Of a stretch of DNA of 53,167 nucleotides, positions 44,090 through 52,749 are shown piece by piece (positions within the stretch are counted from its first letter, which is position 1; every line of letters starts with the position of its first letter). The notes beneath the pieces are model-generated. The model was not told where the DNA came from, searched no databases, and worked only from the letters and a program-made list of their open reading frames with translations. The stretch comes from Rhodospirillales bacterium (GTDB lineage: Bacteria > Pseudomonadota > Alphaproteobacteria > Rhodospirillales > JANQFP01): positions 1 through 53,167 of the forward strand of contig JANQFP010000131.1 in NCBI GenBank assembly GCA_028277795.1, in the 5' to 3' direction. The position numbers and the translations under genes are program-made.

Positions 44090-44256
44090 GTCACTCTTGC
44101 GCAGCCGGGAATCCACAACCATCGTGGGATGCCTGGACTCCGCCTGCGCGGGAGTGACGAGGAGGGGCCGGCATCCTCTGCGCACCTCAGCGTCCTTCGC
44201 GTTTCAAACAAGTGCAAAGGCGTTCAACGCGGGGGCTGCGGAGGGTCGCAGAGGAG
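44090..44256. repeat. Dispersed palindromic repeat, copy 2
   Basis: This block repeats copy 1 in direct orientation, including GGGATGCCTGGACTCCGCC and the GCGCACCTCAGCGTCCTT segment. Its 3' part is more diverged. It ends just before the iorB stop codon. Confidence 0.75.
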
Positions 44257-44270
44257 TGCAGGTGTCGGAC

Positions 44271-44924
44271 TCAGCCGGCCGCGGCTTGGGCTTCGCCGGC
44301 CGCTTCCGCCGCCGCGGCGGCGGCGCGGCCGGCGTCGAAGGCGCGCTCGTTGAGGTCGGCGAGCTGCGGCTTGCGGGCGCGGAAGCGCTCCAGCACCACG
44401 TCCTTCAGTAGATCCGGCGAAAACGGCAGGTGGTCGGCGATGGCCCCCAGCATGATGGTGTTGCCGAGCCGCAGCTCGCCCAGCTCGCGGGCGATGGCGC
44501 CGGCATCGAAGTCGTAGACCCGAACCCCTTGGGCCCGCATCTGGCCGATGGGGTCGTCCGGGTAGTCGAACATGCCGATGTTCACGATCGGCGGCACCAT
44601 GCGCATGGTGCTGACCATGGCCAACCCGTCGGGCCTGAGCTGGGCGCACCAGCGCAGCGACTCGGCGGGCTCGAAGCCGACCAGCAGGTCGGCCTCGCCG
44701 TCGGGGATGGACGGCGACAGCACCCGCGGGCCGAAGCGCAGGTGGGAGGTGACCACGCCCCCCCGCTGGGCCATGCCGGCGACCTCGGTCTTCTTGACGT
44801 CATGGCCCAAGCGCATGGCCGCCTGGGCGAGGATCTCCGAGGCCGTCATCACCCCCTGGCCGCCGATGCCGCAGACCAGGATGTTGGTGACGGGGTCGCC
44901 ACCGGTGCTTGCGCGGGCGTCCAT
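44271..44924 (-). CDS. iorB: Indolepyruvate:ferredoxin oxidoreductase, beta (gamma-domain) subunit
   Basis: The 217-residue protein begins NILVCGIGGQGVMTASEILAQ and has KKTEVAGMAQRGG and VGFEPAESLR, typical of the POR gamma domain in IorB. With IorA it oxidatively decarboxylates arylpyruvates to aryl-acetyl-CoA, reducing ferredoxin. The ATG at 44924 shares a base with the iorA stop (TGATG), so the subunits are coupled. The C-terminus is Ala-rich. Confidence 0.92.
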   Translation of the reverse strand: MDARASTGGDPVTNILVCGIGGQGVMTASEILAQAAMRLGHDVKKTEVAGMAQRGGVVTSHLRFGPRVLSPSIPDGEADLLVGFEPAESLRWCAQLRPDGLAMVSTMRMVPPIVNIGMFDYPDDPIGQMRAQGVRVYDFDAGAIARELGELRLGNTIMLGAIADHLPFSPDLLKDVVLERFRARKPQLADLNERAFDAGRAAAAAAEAAGEAQAAAG

Positions 44925-46768
44925 CAGGCCACCGCCACCGCCTCGGCCGGCACGATGGCGCCGGGGCCGCAGGTCTTCTCGCACAAATCGCAGCCGGTGC
45001 AGGCGGCGGTGTCGATGCGCACCCAGGCCTTGTCCACCTCGCGGCCGCTGGGCCGGACCTCGGTGCCGCGGCGGGTCACGTGGATGGCCGGGCAGCCGAC
45101 TTGGAGACAATTCGTGCAGCCGGTGCAGTCCTCCTCGACCACCTTCAGGGGCGGCTTGCGCTCGAAGCGGTCGATGAGGGCGCAGGGCTGGTTGGTGATG
45201 ATGGCGGACGGCTCGGGCTGGGCGATCTCGTCCTTCAGCGCCTTGAAGAAGGTGGGCATCTCGAAAGCATCGGCGACCTTGATGCGCTCCGGCCGCACGC
45301 CCAGGGCCTCGACCAGCTTGGCGAAGTCGACCCGCGGGGCGTCGGCACCGTGGATGTCGCGGCCGGTGCCGGCGTGCTCCTGGCCGCCGGTCATGCCGGT
45401 GGCGCTGTTGTCGAGGATCAGCACGGTCACGTTTCCGCGGTTGTAGCAGATCTCCAAGAGCCCCTGCATGCCCATGTGGAGGAAGGTGGAATCGCCGATG
45501 ACGCCGATCACCGCCTTGTTCTTGTCGGCCTCGCCGCGCGCCAGGTCGAGCCCCAGCGCCATGCCCATGGACGCGCCCATGCAGGTGGTGGTGTCGAGCG
45601 CGTTCCACGGGTGGCCGGCGCCCAGGGTGTAGCAGCCGATGTCGCCGGCGATGGTCGCCTTCTTGGTCAGACGCGACAGGCAATAGTAGACCGGCAGGTG
45701 GGGGCAGCCGGTGCACATGGTGGGCGGGCGCGGGAACAGGCCGCCGGCCGGGGGCTTGATCTCTCCCGGCGGCTCGCCCAGCAGGCCGCTGACCGCGTTG
45801 CCGACGATGCGCGGCGTGAGCTCCCCGGCGCGCGGCAGGATGTCCTTGCCGTGCACGGCGAGGCCGGCGGCGCGCAGCTCCTGCTCGACCAGGGGCTCGG
45901 TCTCCTCGGCCACCACCAGGCGGTCGACCCCGGCGGCGAAGCGGCGGATGGCCTCCACCGGCAGCGGGTGGCTGAACCCGAGCTTGAACACCGGGGCATC
46001 GGCGAAGGCCTCGCGGATGTTCATGTAGGCAGGACCGGAGGTGACGAAGCCGACTCTGTTGTCGGACCCGTCCTCGGCCCGGTTCCACGGGCTCGCTTCC
46101 GAGACCTCGGCCAGGCGCACGTCGCGGTCGAACACGCCGGGCAGGCGGGCGCGGGCGTGGGCCGGCACCATGACCCAGCGCTGCGGGTCCTTCTCGAAGG
46201 TGCGCACCGGGCCGTCGTGGCGCTCGTCCACGGTGACCAGCGCCTTGACGTGGCAGATGCGGGTGGTGAGGCGGAGGATGACCGGCACCTCGAACTGCTC
46301 CGAGAGGTCGAACGCCTCCTTGACCATGGCGTAGGCTTCCTGGGAGTCCGAGGGCTCCAGGATGGGCAGGTGGGCGAAGCGGCCCCAGTACCGCGTGTCC
46401 TGCTCGTTCTGGGACGACGAGAAGCCCACGTCGTCGGCCACGGCGATGACCAGGCCGCCGACCACGCCGGACAGGGTCTGCGACATGAAGGCGTCGGAGG
46501 CCACGTTCATGCCCACGTGCTTCATGGCGACGAAGGCCCGGGCGCCGGCCACCGAGGCGCCGATGGCCACTTCCAGCGAAACCTTCTCGTTCACCGACCA
46601 ATGGGTGTGGATGTCCGGGTAGCGGGACAGGTTCTCCAGGATCTCGGTGGACGGGGTGCCGGGATAGGCGGTGCCGACCCGCGCCCCGGCCTCCCAGACG
46701 CCACGGGCGATGGCCTCGTTTCCGGACAGGAGCAGGGTGCCGGTTTCGGCCTTGGCGGCTACGGTCAC
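44924..46768 (-). CDS. iorA: Indolepyruvate:ferredoxin oxidoreductase, alpha subunit
   Basis: The 614-residue protein has the N-terminal POR alpha domain (LLLSGNEAIARG, AYPGTPSTEI), a thiamine-diphosphate domain (GDIGCYTLG, VIGDSTFLHMG, LDNSATGMTGGQ) and C-terminal ferredoxin motifs (CTGCTNCLQVGCP and CTGCDLCEKTCGP). The GTG start at 46768 has GGAGG 9 bases upstream. A longer ATG frame to 46936 adds residues unlike the family. Use in aromatic amino acid catabolism is expected. Confidence 0.95.
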   Translation of the reverse strand: MTVAAKAETGTLLLSGNEAIARGVWEAGARVGTAYPGTPSTEILENLSRYPDIHTHWSVNEKVSLEVAIGASVAGARAFVAMKHVGMNVASDAFMSQTLSGVVGGLVIAVADDVGFSSSQNEQDTRYWGRFAHLPILEPSDSQEAYAMVKEAFDLSEQFEVPVILRLTTRICHVKALVTVDERHDGPVRTFEKDPQRWVMVPAHARARLPGVFDRDVRLAEVSEASPWNRAEDGSDNRVGFVTSGPAYMNIREAFADAPVFKLGFSHPLPVEAIRRFAAGVDRLVVAEETEPLVEQELRAAGLAVHGKDILPRAGELTPRIVGNAVSGLLGEPPGEIKPPAGGLFPRPPTMCTGCPHLPVYYCLSRLTKKATIAGDIGCYTLGAGHPWNALDTTTCMGASMGMALGLDLARGEADKNKAVIGVIGDSTFLHMGMQGLLEICYNRGNVTVLILDNSATGMTGGQEHAGTGRDIHGADAPRVDFAKLVEALGVRPERIKVADAFEMPTFFKALKDEIAQPEPSAIITNQPCALIDRFERKPPLKVVEEDCTGCTNCLQVGCPAIHVTRRGTEVRPSGREVDKAWVRIDTAACTGCDLCEKTCGPGAIVPAEAVAVA

Positions 46769-47349
46769 GATGGGTGTCCTCCCTCGGGCAAACGGCAAAG
46801 GGCGCCGCGGCGCCCCCTTATTCGGCCCAGCATAAGCCAAACGGCGGCGAAAGGCCACCGAACTGGGGATTTCGCAGCACCCTAGAAAACCGCAAAACTG
46901 TTCGGGATGCAAACAAGTCTTGTGTCGGGTGTGCACGGCGGAGTGTTGCCCTCGGGGCCCGCCGGGGTGGCCGCGCCAACGCCGTCCTGGCCGCCACGTG
47001 CGACGGCGACACCTCCGTCGGCAAGCGGTTCGAGGCCTTTTTGTGCGCTTTGCTCGGGCCGCTGCCAGAAGCCATGGTCTCCTTTCGGGCCGAGCATGAA
47101 GATCGGTCGGCGAGGGGTGCTCACGGACGACGATCTGCGCGGGGATTGGTCATGTCGAGACTCCGGGCAATCACATCGACGATGTTGAGCACTCCCGCCC
47201 AATTCGGACAAATGATTGATTTTCCGAGACAATCACCCGGTCATCGGATTGCATCGAAAGGCGAGGCACTGTCGGATTCCTTTACATAATTTCTTTAACG
47301 CCGTGGGGTTATTCATCACAGGTTTTTGAAGTCATTGGGGAAAAATGAT
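46769..47349. other. Intergenic region between iorA and the PEP-CTERM gene
   Basis: About 580 bases. A GC-rich hairpin lies near 46798-46816. A 171-codon frame (46774-47289) has no recognisable domain, no ribosome site and random-looking composition, so I do not call it. From about 47270 the DNA turns AT-rich and leads into the sigma-54 promoter. Confidence 0.5.
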
Positions 47350-47365
47350 TGGCACAATATTTGCT
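47350..47365 (+). promoter_or_regulatory. Sigma-54 (RpoN) promoter of the PEP-CTERM gene
   Basis: TGGCAC-N5-TTGCT matches the -24/-12 consensus exactly, including GG and GC at the required spacing. It lies in an AT-rich stretch about 190 bases before the ATG at 47553. Transcription would begin near 47376 and needs an RpoN enhancer-binding activator. Confidence 0.75.
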
Positions 47366-47375
47366 GAGATGTGGA

Positions 47376-47552
47376 CGGATTAAGAGTTGCCCGAGGCGGC
47401 AGATGGGGCAATTCGGTCGCCCGGCTGCCGCCAAGGACCGGACCCTATTTAGGGGCGCGGGTGCCGGCTCCCGGCGATCAACCGATGCCCATGGGTTCGG
47501 ACGTGAGACGTCTGGCAGTTGACGCCTGCCGGGCATTGTTTGGGGAAGAGCC
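47376..47552 (+). other. Long 5' leader of the PEP-CTERM gene
   Basis: If the sigma-54 promoter is used, about 175 bases of leader precede the start. It can form a stem CGGCAG/CTGCCG with an inner GGGC/GCCC pairing (about 47394-47427) and further GC-rich stems (GGGTGCCGGCTCCC region; CTGGCAG/CTGCCGG near 47513-47535). It ends with GGGGAAGAG before the ATG. I could not match it to a known riboswitch. Confidence 0.35.
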
Positions 47553-49082
47553 ATGACAAAGCATTTCGCGAAATGGGCAGGAATGGCGGTTCTGGCCGCG
47601 CTGCTCGCCGGTCCGACGCCCGGATGGGCCGGGGCCGTTATCACTTTCGGAGAAACCTCCCTAGGCGTTAACAACGAGGGGCACCTGAACTTCTTCGGGT
47701 TCGGTCCGGGTACGCCGGAGGACAACCCCGGTGAGTCCCTTTTCGACCCGCTTGGATTCGGGCCCTACGGGTTGTTCCGGCGCGGCGTCGGCGACGCGAC
47801 GTCCCCGGGATGCTTATGCGAGGGCTGGGGCGTCGCCGCTACCAACGACACCACCGGCGTCCGCTTTTCCGGCACCGCCAGTGTCGACAACTTCCCAGGC
47901 GTCACCAACATGAACAACGTGACGCCCGGTACCTTCGGCTTCACGGCGGACAGGGCGACCTCGGTGGTCCATATCGATAACGGCCTCCCGACCGGGTTTG
48001 GCGGTGCGTCCCACCCGATGACCGTGACCCATCAGTTCGGGCCGTCCTTGGCCCCTGACGTCTTCCAGGTCCAGGTGACCATCGAGAACACCTCGGCCAC
48101 GGACACGCTCAGCGACGTTGTCTATCGACGGGCGATGGATTGGGACATCCCGCCGACCGAGTTCGACGAATACGTCACCCATCAGGGCGTGGCGGCCAAT
48201 CTGGAACCGGTCGGGAATATCCGCGGCGCCAACGACAATGGTTTCAATTCCGTCGACCCGCAAGATCCGCTGAATCCTATCGACCCCGCTACGCAGGATA
48301 CCGACTTCGTCGACAATGGTCCGAATGATCACGGATCGGTTTTCGATTTCGCGTTCGGTAACCTCGCGCCGGGGGCGAGCCGCATCTTCAACATCTTCTA
48401 TGGTAGTGCCGGCAACGAGGCCGACGCACTGTCCGCCATAGCGACGTTGGGGGCAACCGCCTATTCCTTGGGACAATCCAATCCCGATCCCTTCGGACCC
48501 GGGCCTGCTGGTGTAGGTAACCCCGACGGAACACCGGCAACGTATCTGTTCGCGTTCGGCGGCGTTGGCGGTGTCGAGCCGGGCTCCACGCCTGACGTGC
48601 CCATCCTCCCGTTCGTGCCGGCGCCGGCGGAGTTCGAGTTCCCCGCGCCAGAGCCTCGCCGTTGGTTTGATCCGCCGTTCGTGGACGGATTCGAGTATTC
48701 GCTCGTCGGTGATCCCACCGCCGAGTTCCTTTTCGTAGACGTTCCGCCGGCGGCCTTCGGATTTGGACCGATCGACCTGGTGATCGGGGGCGTCGTGGTC
48801 GCCACCCTCATCGGTGATGGCGGCGGCTTTGATTTCCTCGCCAACGGCTTCTCGGGGGTTCAAACCTTCAGCCTCGTTGGCATAGATCCGCTGCTGGACT
48901 CGGCCGGTCCCGGGTTCTCCACGGCGTTTCCGACGTTCCTCGACTTTACCGGAAGCCCGACTGCTCTGACCATGAGCGGTATCGAGGTTGCGACGGTCCC
49001 CGAGCCGTCGGCGCTGCTCATTCTGGCCGTCGGGCTGATCGTGCTCGTGGACGTTCGGCGCAGATGGGGTATCGTGCGGTAG
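47553..49082 (+). CDS. PEP-CTERM exosortase-sorted surface protein
   Basis: The 509-residue protein has a signal peptide (LAALLAGPTPGWAG) and a classical PEP-CTERM tail: VPEPSALLILAVGL, hydrophobic span, then Arg-rich end DVRRRWG. Exosortase would cut near PEP and transfer it to the envelope or matrix; no exosortase gene is in this window. Residues about 25-310 resemble the domain in the RTX protein at the left end (VTIENTSATDTLSDVVYRR, FGNLAPGASRIFNIFY). Ribosome site GGGGAAGAG precedes the ATG. Sigma-54 control fits what is known for PEP-CTERM genes in some floc-forming bacteria. Confidence 0.9.
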   Translation: MTKHFAKWAGMAVLAALLAGPTPGWAGAVITFGETSLGVNNEGHLNFFGFGPGTPEDNPGESLFDPLGFGPYGLFRRGVGDATSPGCLCEGWGVAATNDTTGVRFSGTASVDNFPGVTNMNNVTPGTFGFTADRATSVVHIDNGLPTGFGGASHPMTVTHQFGPSLAPDVFQVQVTIENTSATDTLSDVVYRRAMDWDIPPTEFDEYVTHQGVAANLEPVGNIRGANDNGFNSVDPQDPLNPIDPATQDTDFVDNGPNDHGSVFDFAFGNLAPGASRIFNIFYGSAGNEADALSAIATLGATAYSLGQSNPDPFGPGPAGVGNPDGTPATYLFAFGGVGGVEPGSTPDVPILPFVPAPAEFEFPAPEPRRWFDPPFVDGFEYSLVGDPTAEFLFVDVPPAAFGFGPIDLVIGGVVVATLIGDGGGFDFLANGFSGVQTFSLVGIDPLLDSAGPGFSTAFPTFLDFTGSPTALTMSGIEVATVPEPSALLILAVGLIVLVDVRRRWGIVR

Positions 49083-49414
49083 GGCGCGCCTGACCGGCCG
49101 CCCCACCGTTCAGGGGTCGTCTTTCCCGACATCCATGGGCTCTGACGCCGACAACGCATTTGGCGACAGAGCCCATGGAGCTTCGGCTCCTCGCCCTTCC
49201 GGTGTCGTTCTTGCGCTCGATGATCCTGTACGAACCTTTGACAGGACCGTCGGACCCGGGGACGACACCGGCGTTGCCGTCCCTGCCGCCTGCGCTATAG
49301 TCCTACCAGCCGTATCCGCGTGCCCGTGAGCCGGCCGGTGGCGATGCCCCCTGCAGGGTGGGGCGTGGTTGCGACCCGCCCCTCCGCCCAAGCAGTCACC
49401 GCGCGGCGGACAGT
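49083..49414. other. Intergenic region after the PEP-CTERM gene
   Basis: About 330 bases with the terminator-like hairpin at 49133-49178. The remainder is GC-rich without a recognisable gene; a frame from 49358 belongs to the next gene if it uses an earlier GTG. Confidence 0.4.
49133..49178 (+). terminator. Terminator-like hairpin after the PEP-CTERM gene
   Basis: Arms CCATGGGCTCTG (49133-49144) and CAGAGCCCATGG (49167-49178) pair perfectly, with an inner CGCC/GGCG extension past a mismatch. It lies 51 bases after the stop. There is no T-tract. Confidence 0.55.
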
Positions 49415-50116
49415 GTGACGGTACGGCGCGTGCTTCCGAACCAGAAAGCTGCACAGGTGCTTCGGTTGTCGTTTCCTCTTACACGCTTACCACCGTTCCC
49501 ATCGACGGCCGGGATCCGGACCCTGATCCGTCCGGCGTTGGTTGCCGTGCTGCTCTTGATCGGCACGTTCGAGACGCATGCCGCGGATTCCGAGGGCCGG
49601 TTCGCCATCAAGGGGACGGGGACCAGCTCATGCGAGCGGTTCTTGGTCGAGACCAGCGAGCGGTCTCAGCATGCCGCATACTTTGCCGGGTGGCTAAACG
49701 GCTTCATGACGTCCGAGAATCGGCGTCTGGACGACACGTTCGACGTCGCGTCATGGGAAAGCTTCAACACCCTGGTGACCTATCTCGCCAATTTCTGCGC
49801 CCAACACCCCAAGAGGAGCTTCTTCGAGGCCGTCGCGGCCATGACCGATGCGCTCAGGGAGCGCCGGGTTACGACCTTTTCCCCGCGGGTTGACATAGAC
49901 CCGGAAGGCGGCTCGATCTACGTGTACCGCGAGGTGATTGAACGGGCGCAGCGGCGCCTGTCCGAGCTCGGCCATTTTCATGGAGAAGCGAACGGGCAGT
50001 TCGACCGCGGAACGCGCGACGCCCTGACCGCGTTTCAGAGACGAGAGAACTTGCAAGTGACCGGTCTGCCCGACCAGGAGACTTTGCATCGTCTCTTCGT
50101 GCGGCCCGCCAACTGA
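49415..50116 (+). CDS. Exported protein with HdeA/YmgD-like helical domain and C-terminal peptidoglycan-binding domain
   Basis: An N-terminal hydrophobic signal (LIRPALVAVLLLIGTFETHAAD) is followed by a small helical domain with two cysteines (SSCERF and NFCAQHP, probably a disulfide), containing YFAGWLNGFMTSEN. A PG_binding_1-type domain closes the protein (AQRRLSELGHFHGEANGQFD, then ALTAFQRREN and GLPDQETL). The role is probably envelope binding; no catalytic domain is present. The start is uncertain: GTG at 49415, or GTG codons at 49358, 49430 and 49457; none has a clear ribosome site. Confidence 0.7.
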   Translation: MTVRRVLPNQKAAQVLRLSFPLTRLPPFPSTAGIRTLIRPALVAVLLLIGTFETHAADSEGRFAIKGTGTSSCERFLVETSERSQHAAYFAGWLNGFMTSENRRLDDTFDVASWESFNTLVTYLANFCAQHPKRSFFEAVAAMTDALRERRVTTFSPRVDIDPEGGSIYVYREVIERAQRRLSELGHFHGEANGQFDRGTRDALTAFQRRENLQVTGLPDQETLHRLFVRPAN

Positions 50117-50222
50117 CTCTCCCAACCGGATTCCTCGAGCACCCGGACGGGGGTTGTCTTTCGCCGGCCCCTCCCCATGTGTGCGGCAGGTCGAAAAACC
50201 CTGAAGACGGAGGGACATGGCG

Positions 50223-50963
50223 ATGAGGGCTGGGATCGTTGCGCTGATGGCGGCCGTGCTGCCGCTGAGCGCGCAGGCCGGCGAGACGGTCACCTACACC
50301 GTGAACGGCGGTGCGTTCGAAGGCTACCGCGCCACGGCGTCGGGGTCGTCCAAGGGGATGGTGTTGATCATCCACGACTGGGACGGGCTCACGGACTACG
50401 AGGTCCGGCGGGCCGACATGCTGGCGGCCATGGGCTACGACGCCTTCGCCGTCGACCTCTACGGCAAGGGCAACCGGCCGACGGAGACCGGCGCCAAGAA
50501 GGCCGAGGTCGGCAAGCTCTACAAGGACCGGGAGAAGATGCGCCGCCTGATCCTCGGCGGCCTTACCGAGGCGCGCAAGGCGGGCGACGCCAAGACGGTG
50601 GTCATGGGCTACTGCTTCGGCGGCGCGGCGACCCTGGAACTGGCGCGGTCGGGCAAGGCCAGCGGCATCGCCGGCTACGCCACCTTCCACGGCGGCTTGT
50701 CGACGCCCGAGGGCCAGAGCTATCCGGCCAACACCCCGCCGCTGCTCATCGCCCACGGCGGCGCCGACACCTCCATCACCATGGACCACGTGGCCACCCT
50801 GTCCAAGGAGCTGGAGGAGGCGGGGGTCCCGTACGAGATCCAGGTCTATTCCGGCGCCCCCCACGCCTTCACCGTGTTCGGCTCCAACCGCTACCGCAAG
50901 ACGGCCGACGAGCACTCGTGGGACGCCTTCACCGACTTCCTGATGGCCAACCTGGGGAAGTAG
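50223..50963 (+). CDS. Exported dienelactone hydrolase family protein
   Basis: The 246-residue alpha/beta hydrolase has a signal peptide (ALMAAVLPLSAQA), the Cys nucleophile elbow GYCFGGAATLE, Asp in AHGGADTSI and His in GAPHAFTVF. These complete the DLH triad. True DLH acts on dienelactones, but exported relatives have unknown substrates. The ATG at 50223 is preferred because GGAGGG lies 8 bases upstream; the ATG at 50217 is only 2 bases from it. Confidence 0.9.
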   Translation: MRAGIVALMAAVLPLSAQAGETVTYTVNGGAFEGYRATASGSSKGMVLIIHDWDGLTDYEVRRADMLAAMGYDAFAVDLYGKGNRPTETGAKKAEVGKLYKDREKMRRLILGGLTEARKAGDAKTVVMGYCFGGAATLELARSGKASGIAGYATFHGGLSTPEGQSYPANTPPLLIAHGGADTSITMDHVATLSKELEEAGVPYEIQVYSGAPHAFTVFGSNRYRKTADEHSWDAFTDFLMANLGK

Positions 50964-51061
50964 GCTGTCCGCAATCGGACCGGACCGTTCCACGATCTCG
51001 CAATAACGCGTCGGCGCTCTGCCCCTCGAACACGGGATGAGCGCTCGCGCAGGCGCGGGGA

Positions 51062-51532
51062 TCACAACGCCCGGGCGGCCTCCAGCACGGCGTCCACGTG
51101 GCCGGGGACCTTCACCTTGCGCCACTCGGCGCGCAGGATACCGGCGGAGTCGATAAGGAAGGTGGCGCGGTCGATGCCCATGTACGTCTTGCCGTACATG
51201 GACTTCTCCACCCAGGTGCCGTAGGCCTCGCAGACGTCGCCGTCGGCATCGGACAGCAGGGTGAAGGGCAGGTCGTGCTTGGCCTTGAACTTGTCGTGCT
51301 TGGCGACGGAGTCCTTGGATACCCCGACGATCTCGGCGTCGATGGCGGAAAAGTCGGGCAGCGCGTCGCGGAACCCGCAGGCCTCCTTGGTGCACCCCGG
51401 CGTGTCGTCCTTGGGATAGAAGTACAGCACCACCGTCCTCCCCCGCAGATCCGACAGACTGACGCTGCCGCCGCCGTCCCGAGGCAGGGTGAAGTCGGGT
51501 GCAGGGTTGCCAACCGTTGCCGTTGCTGCCAT
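51062..51532 (-). CDS. bcp: Thioredoxin-dependent thiol peroxidase (peroxiredoxin Q)
   Basis: The 156-residue protein has FTLPRDGGGSVSLSDLRGR and the peroxidatic motif FYPKDDTPGCTKEACGFRD, where the second Cys, five residues on, is the resolving Cys of the Bcp class. It reduces organic hydroperoxides with thioredoxin. GGGAGG lies 7 bases upstream of the ATG at 51532. It stands alone. Confidence 0.95.
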   Translation of the reverse strand: MAATATVGNPAPDFTLPRDGGGSVSLSDLRGRTVVLYFYPKDDTPGCTKEACGFRDALPDFSAIDAEIVGVSKDSVAKHDKFKAKHDLPFTLLSDADGDVCEAYGTWVEKSMYGKTYMGIDRATFLIDSAGILRAEWRKVKVPGHVDAVLEAARAL

Positions 51533-51746
51533 CAGCGCGCCTCCCTCACTATAGATGCCCCTTATACGTCCCGGGATGCGGGGCGGATCAAGGGCAGGGC
51601 GGCAGCGCCCGTCGATTAAGGATACTCGAAATTAGTCTACTGTTGTCTAATCGCGGCTTCTCTCACACTCCCCTGCTTGAGAGCTAGAATCGCGCCACCG
51701 ATTAGCGGCTGCTATATTGGATACTCGACTTATTTGGAGGGCTCGC

Positions 51747-52304
51747 ATGGTCAATCGCAGTAATGCTCGCTCACGACTCATCGTGGTTGCGTCACTCGTC
51801 CTTCCGGCACTCCTTGCCGCGTGCGGACCGAGTGCAGAAGAAAAGGCGCGCCGTGCATCAGCTGCTGAAGCACGTGCAGCAGCAGCGCAAGCGTTGGCCG
51901 ACAGGCGCGAAGCCATGATGTCGAGAGCCGAGGAGCGCAGTCGGACTGGAGATCAAGGTCCGCCGCGGGTTTACGATCCGGGTTACCGTGTCGCTCGCTG
52001 CGGTGGGCGGACGATAACAGACGACGTCGGCTACATCAAAGCGCCGTCCCTGATCGGTGACAGCGAGGCCGCGCCTTCCGCCGCTGTGTGCGAAAACACC
52101 AAAGCCGGAAGGGCGATTATTGCTTGGAGAGACTGGTTCTGTGAGGGCGACAGAGTGTGCGTGCTGTCATACTGGGCCGAGGCGACTCGGAAAGGGGAAC
52201 CCGTGTTCATACCGTTGATGACGAGCATCATAGACATAAGCATGACCATCAGAGGAGCGGGAGCTACATATCGATTTTCGCCTCCGCGATGGCCGAACAA
52301 CTGA
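51747..52304 (+). CDS. Small lipoprotein of unknown function
   Basis: The 185-residue protein has a lipobox LLAAC after a short signal, then an Ala/Arg/Glu-rich helical stretch (residues 38-70, possible coiled coil), then a folded part with four cysteines (ARCGG, VCENT, WFCEGD, VCVLS) that could form two disulfides. I do not recognise the family. GGAGG lies 6 bases before the ATG at 51747, and an AT-rich stretch with TATATT precedes it. Lower GC than its neighbours suggests an accessory gene. Confidence 0.75.
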   Translation: MVNRSNARSRLIVVASLVLPALLAACGPSAEEKARRASAAEARAAAAQALADRREAMMSRAEERSRTGDQGPPRVYDPGYRVARCGGRTITDDVGYIKAPSLIGDSEAAPSAAVCENTKAGRAIIAWRDWFCEGDRVCVLSYWAEATRKGEPVFIPLMTSIIDISMTIRGAGATYRFSPPRWPNN

Positions 52305-52437
52305 GCCGCAGCGTTTGAAATGCAAGGACTGCGGAGCAGCAATATGGGAGACGGTCAAACAATCAACCAATTGGACGACTGATTTCGCGCGCCAGGACTG
52401 CTATCGGAGGTTGCCATAATTCATGGTAGCCAAGCAT

Positions 52438-52473
52438 CATGTCTTGAATGTTGTTAGCAACATTCAAGACATG
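52438..52473. terminator. Perfect 16-bp hairpin with TTAG loop
   Basis: Arms 52438-52453 and 52458-52473 pair perfectly around TTAG. It lies just 3' of the minus-strand DUF2442 gene, so it may be its terminator. The length and perfection also suit a small mobile palindromic repeat. Confidence 0.5.
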
Positions 52474-52494
52474 ACCCCTTTGACCCCAACGGTC

Positions 52495-52749
52495 CTACGC
52501 CGCCGTCGGGGGCCGGCGGGATTGGTCGCCCTTGCCGGCGAGGAGGCCGGCGACCGATATGTCCTCGTCGATGTCGTCCCAGTGGAGGCCGTTGCCGGTG
52601 ACGCTGATGCGGTAGCGTTGGCGTTGCTCTGGTGTCGCGTGCAACAGGCGCGGGAACCACGCAAGTGGGACGCCGATGGTGCGGCCGTCCGACAGGTCTA
52701 CCCAAAGGGTGTCGTCATCGAATCGAACCGACTCAGCCGAAATGGTCAT
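52495..52749 (-). CDS. DUF2442 domain protein
   Basis: The 84-residue protein has the DUF2442 pattern: VRFDDDTLWVDLSDGRTIGV, PLAWFPRLLHATPEQR, and WDDIDEDISVAGLLAG. The family usually sits next to a DUF4160 protein and is suspected to be an antitoxin-like partner. Its first 17 bases overlap the upstream DUF4160 gene. Confidence 0.88.
   Translation of the reverse strand: MTISAESVRFDDDTLWVDLSDGRTIGVPLAWFPRLLHATPEQRQRYRISVTGNGLHWDDIDEDISVAGLLAGKGDQSRRPPTAA

Noticed and set aside
46774..47289. A 171-codon frame between iorA and the PEP-CTERM gene
   Set aside because: No ribosome site, no domain and random-looking composition.
47376..47552. Cyclic-di-GMP (GEMM) riboswitch in the PEP-CTERM leader
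   Set aside because: The conserved GEMM core and its paired loops could not be found; only generic GC-rich stems are visible.
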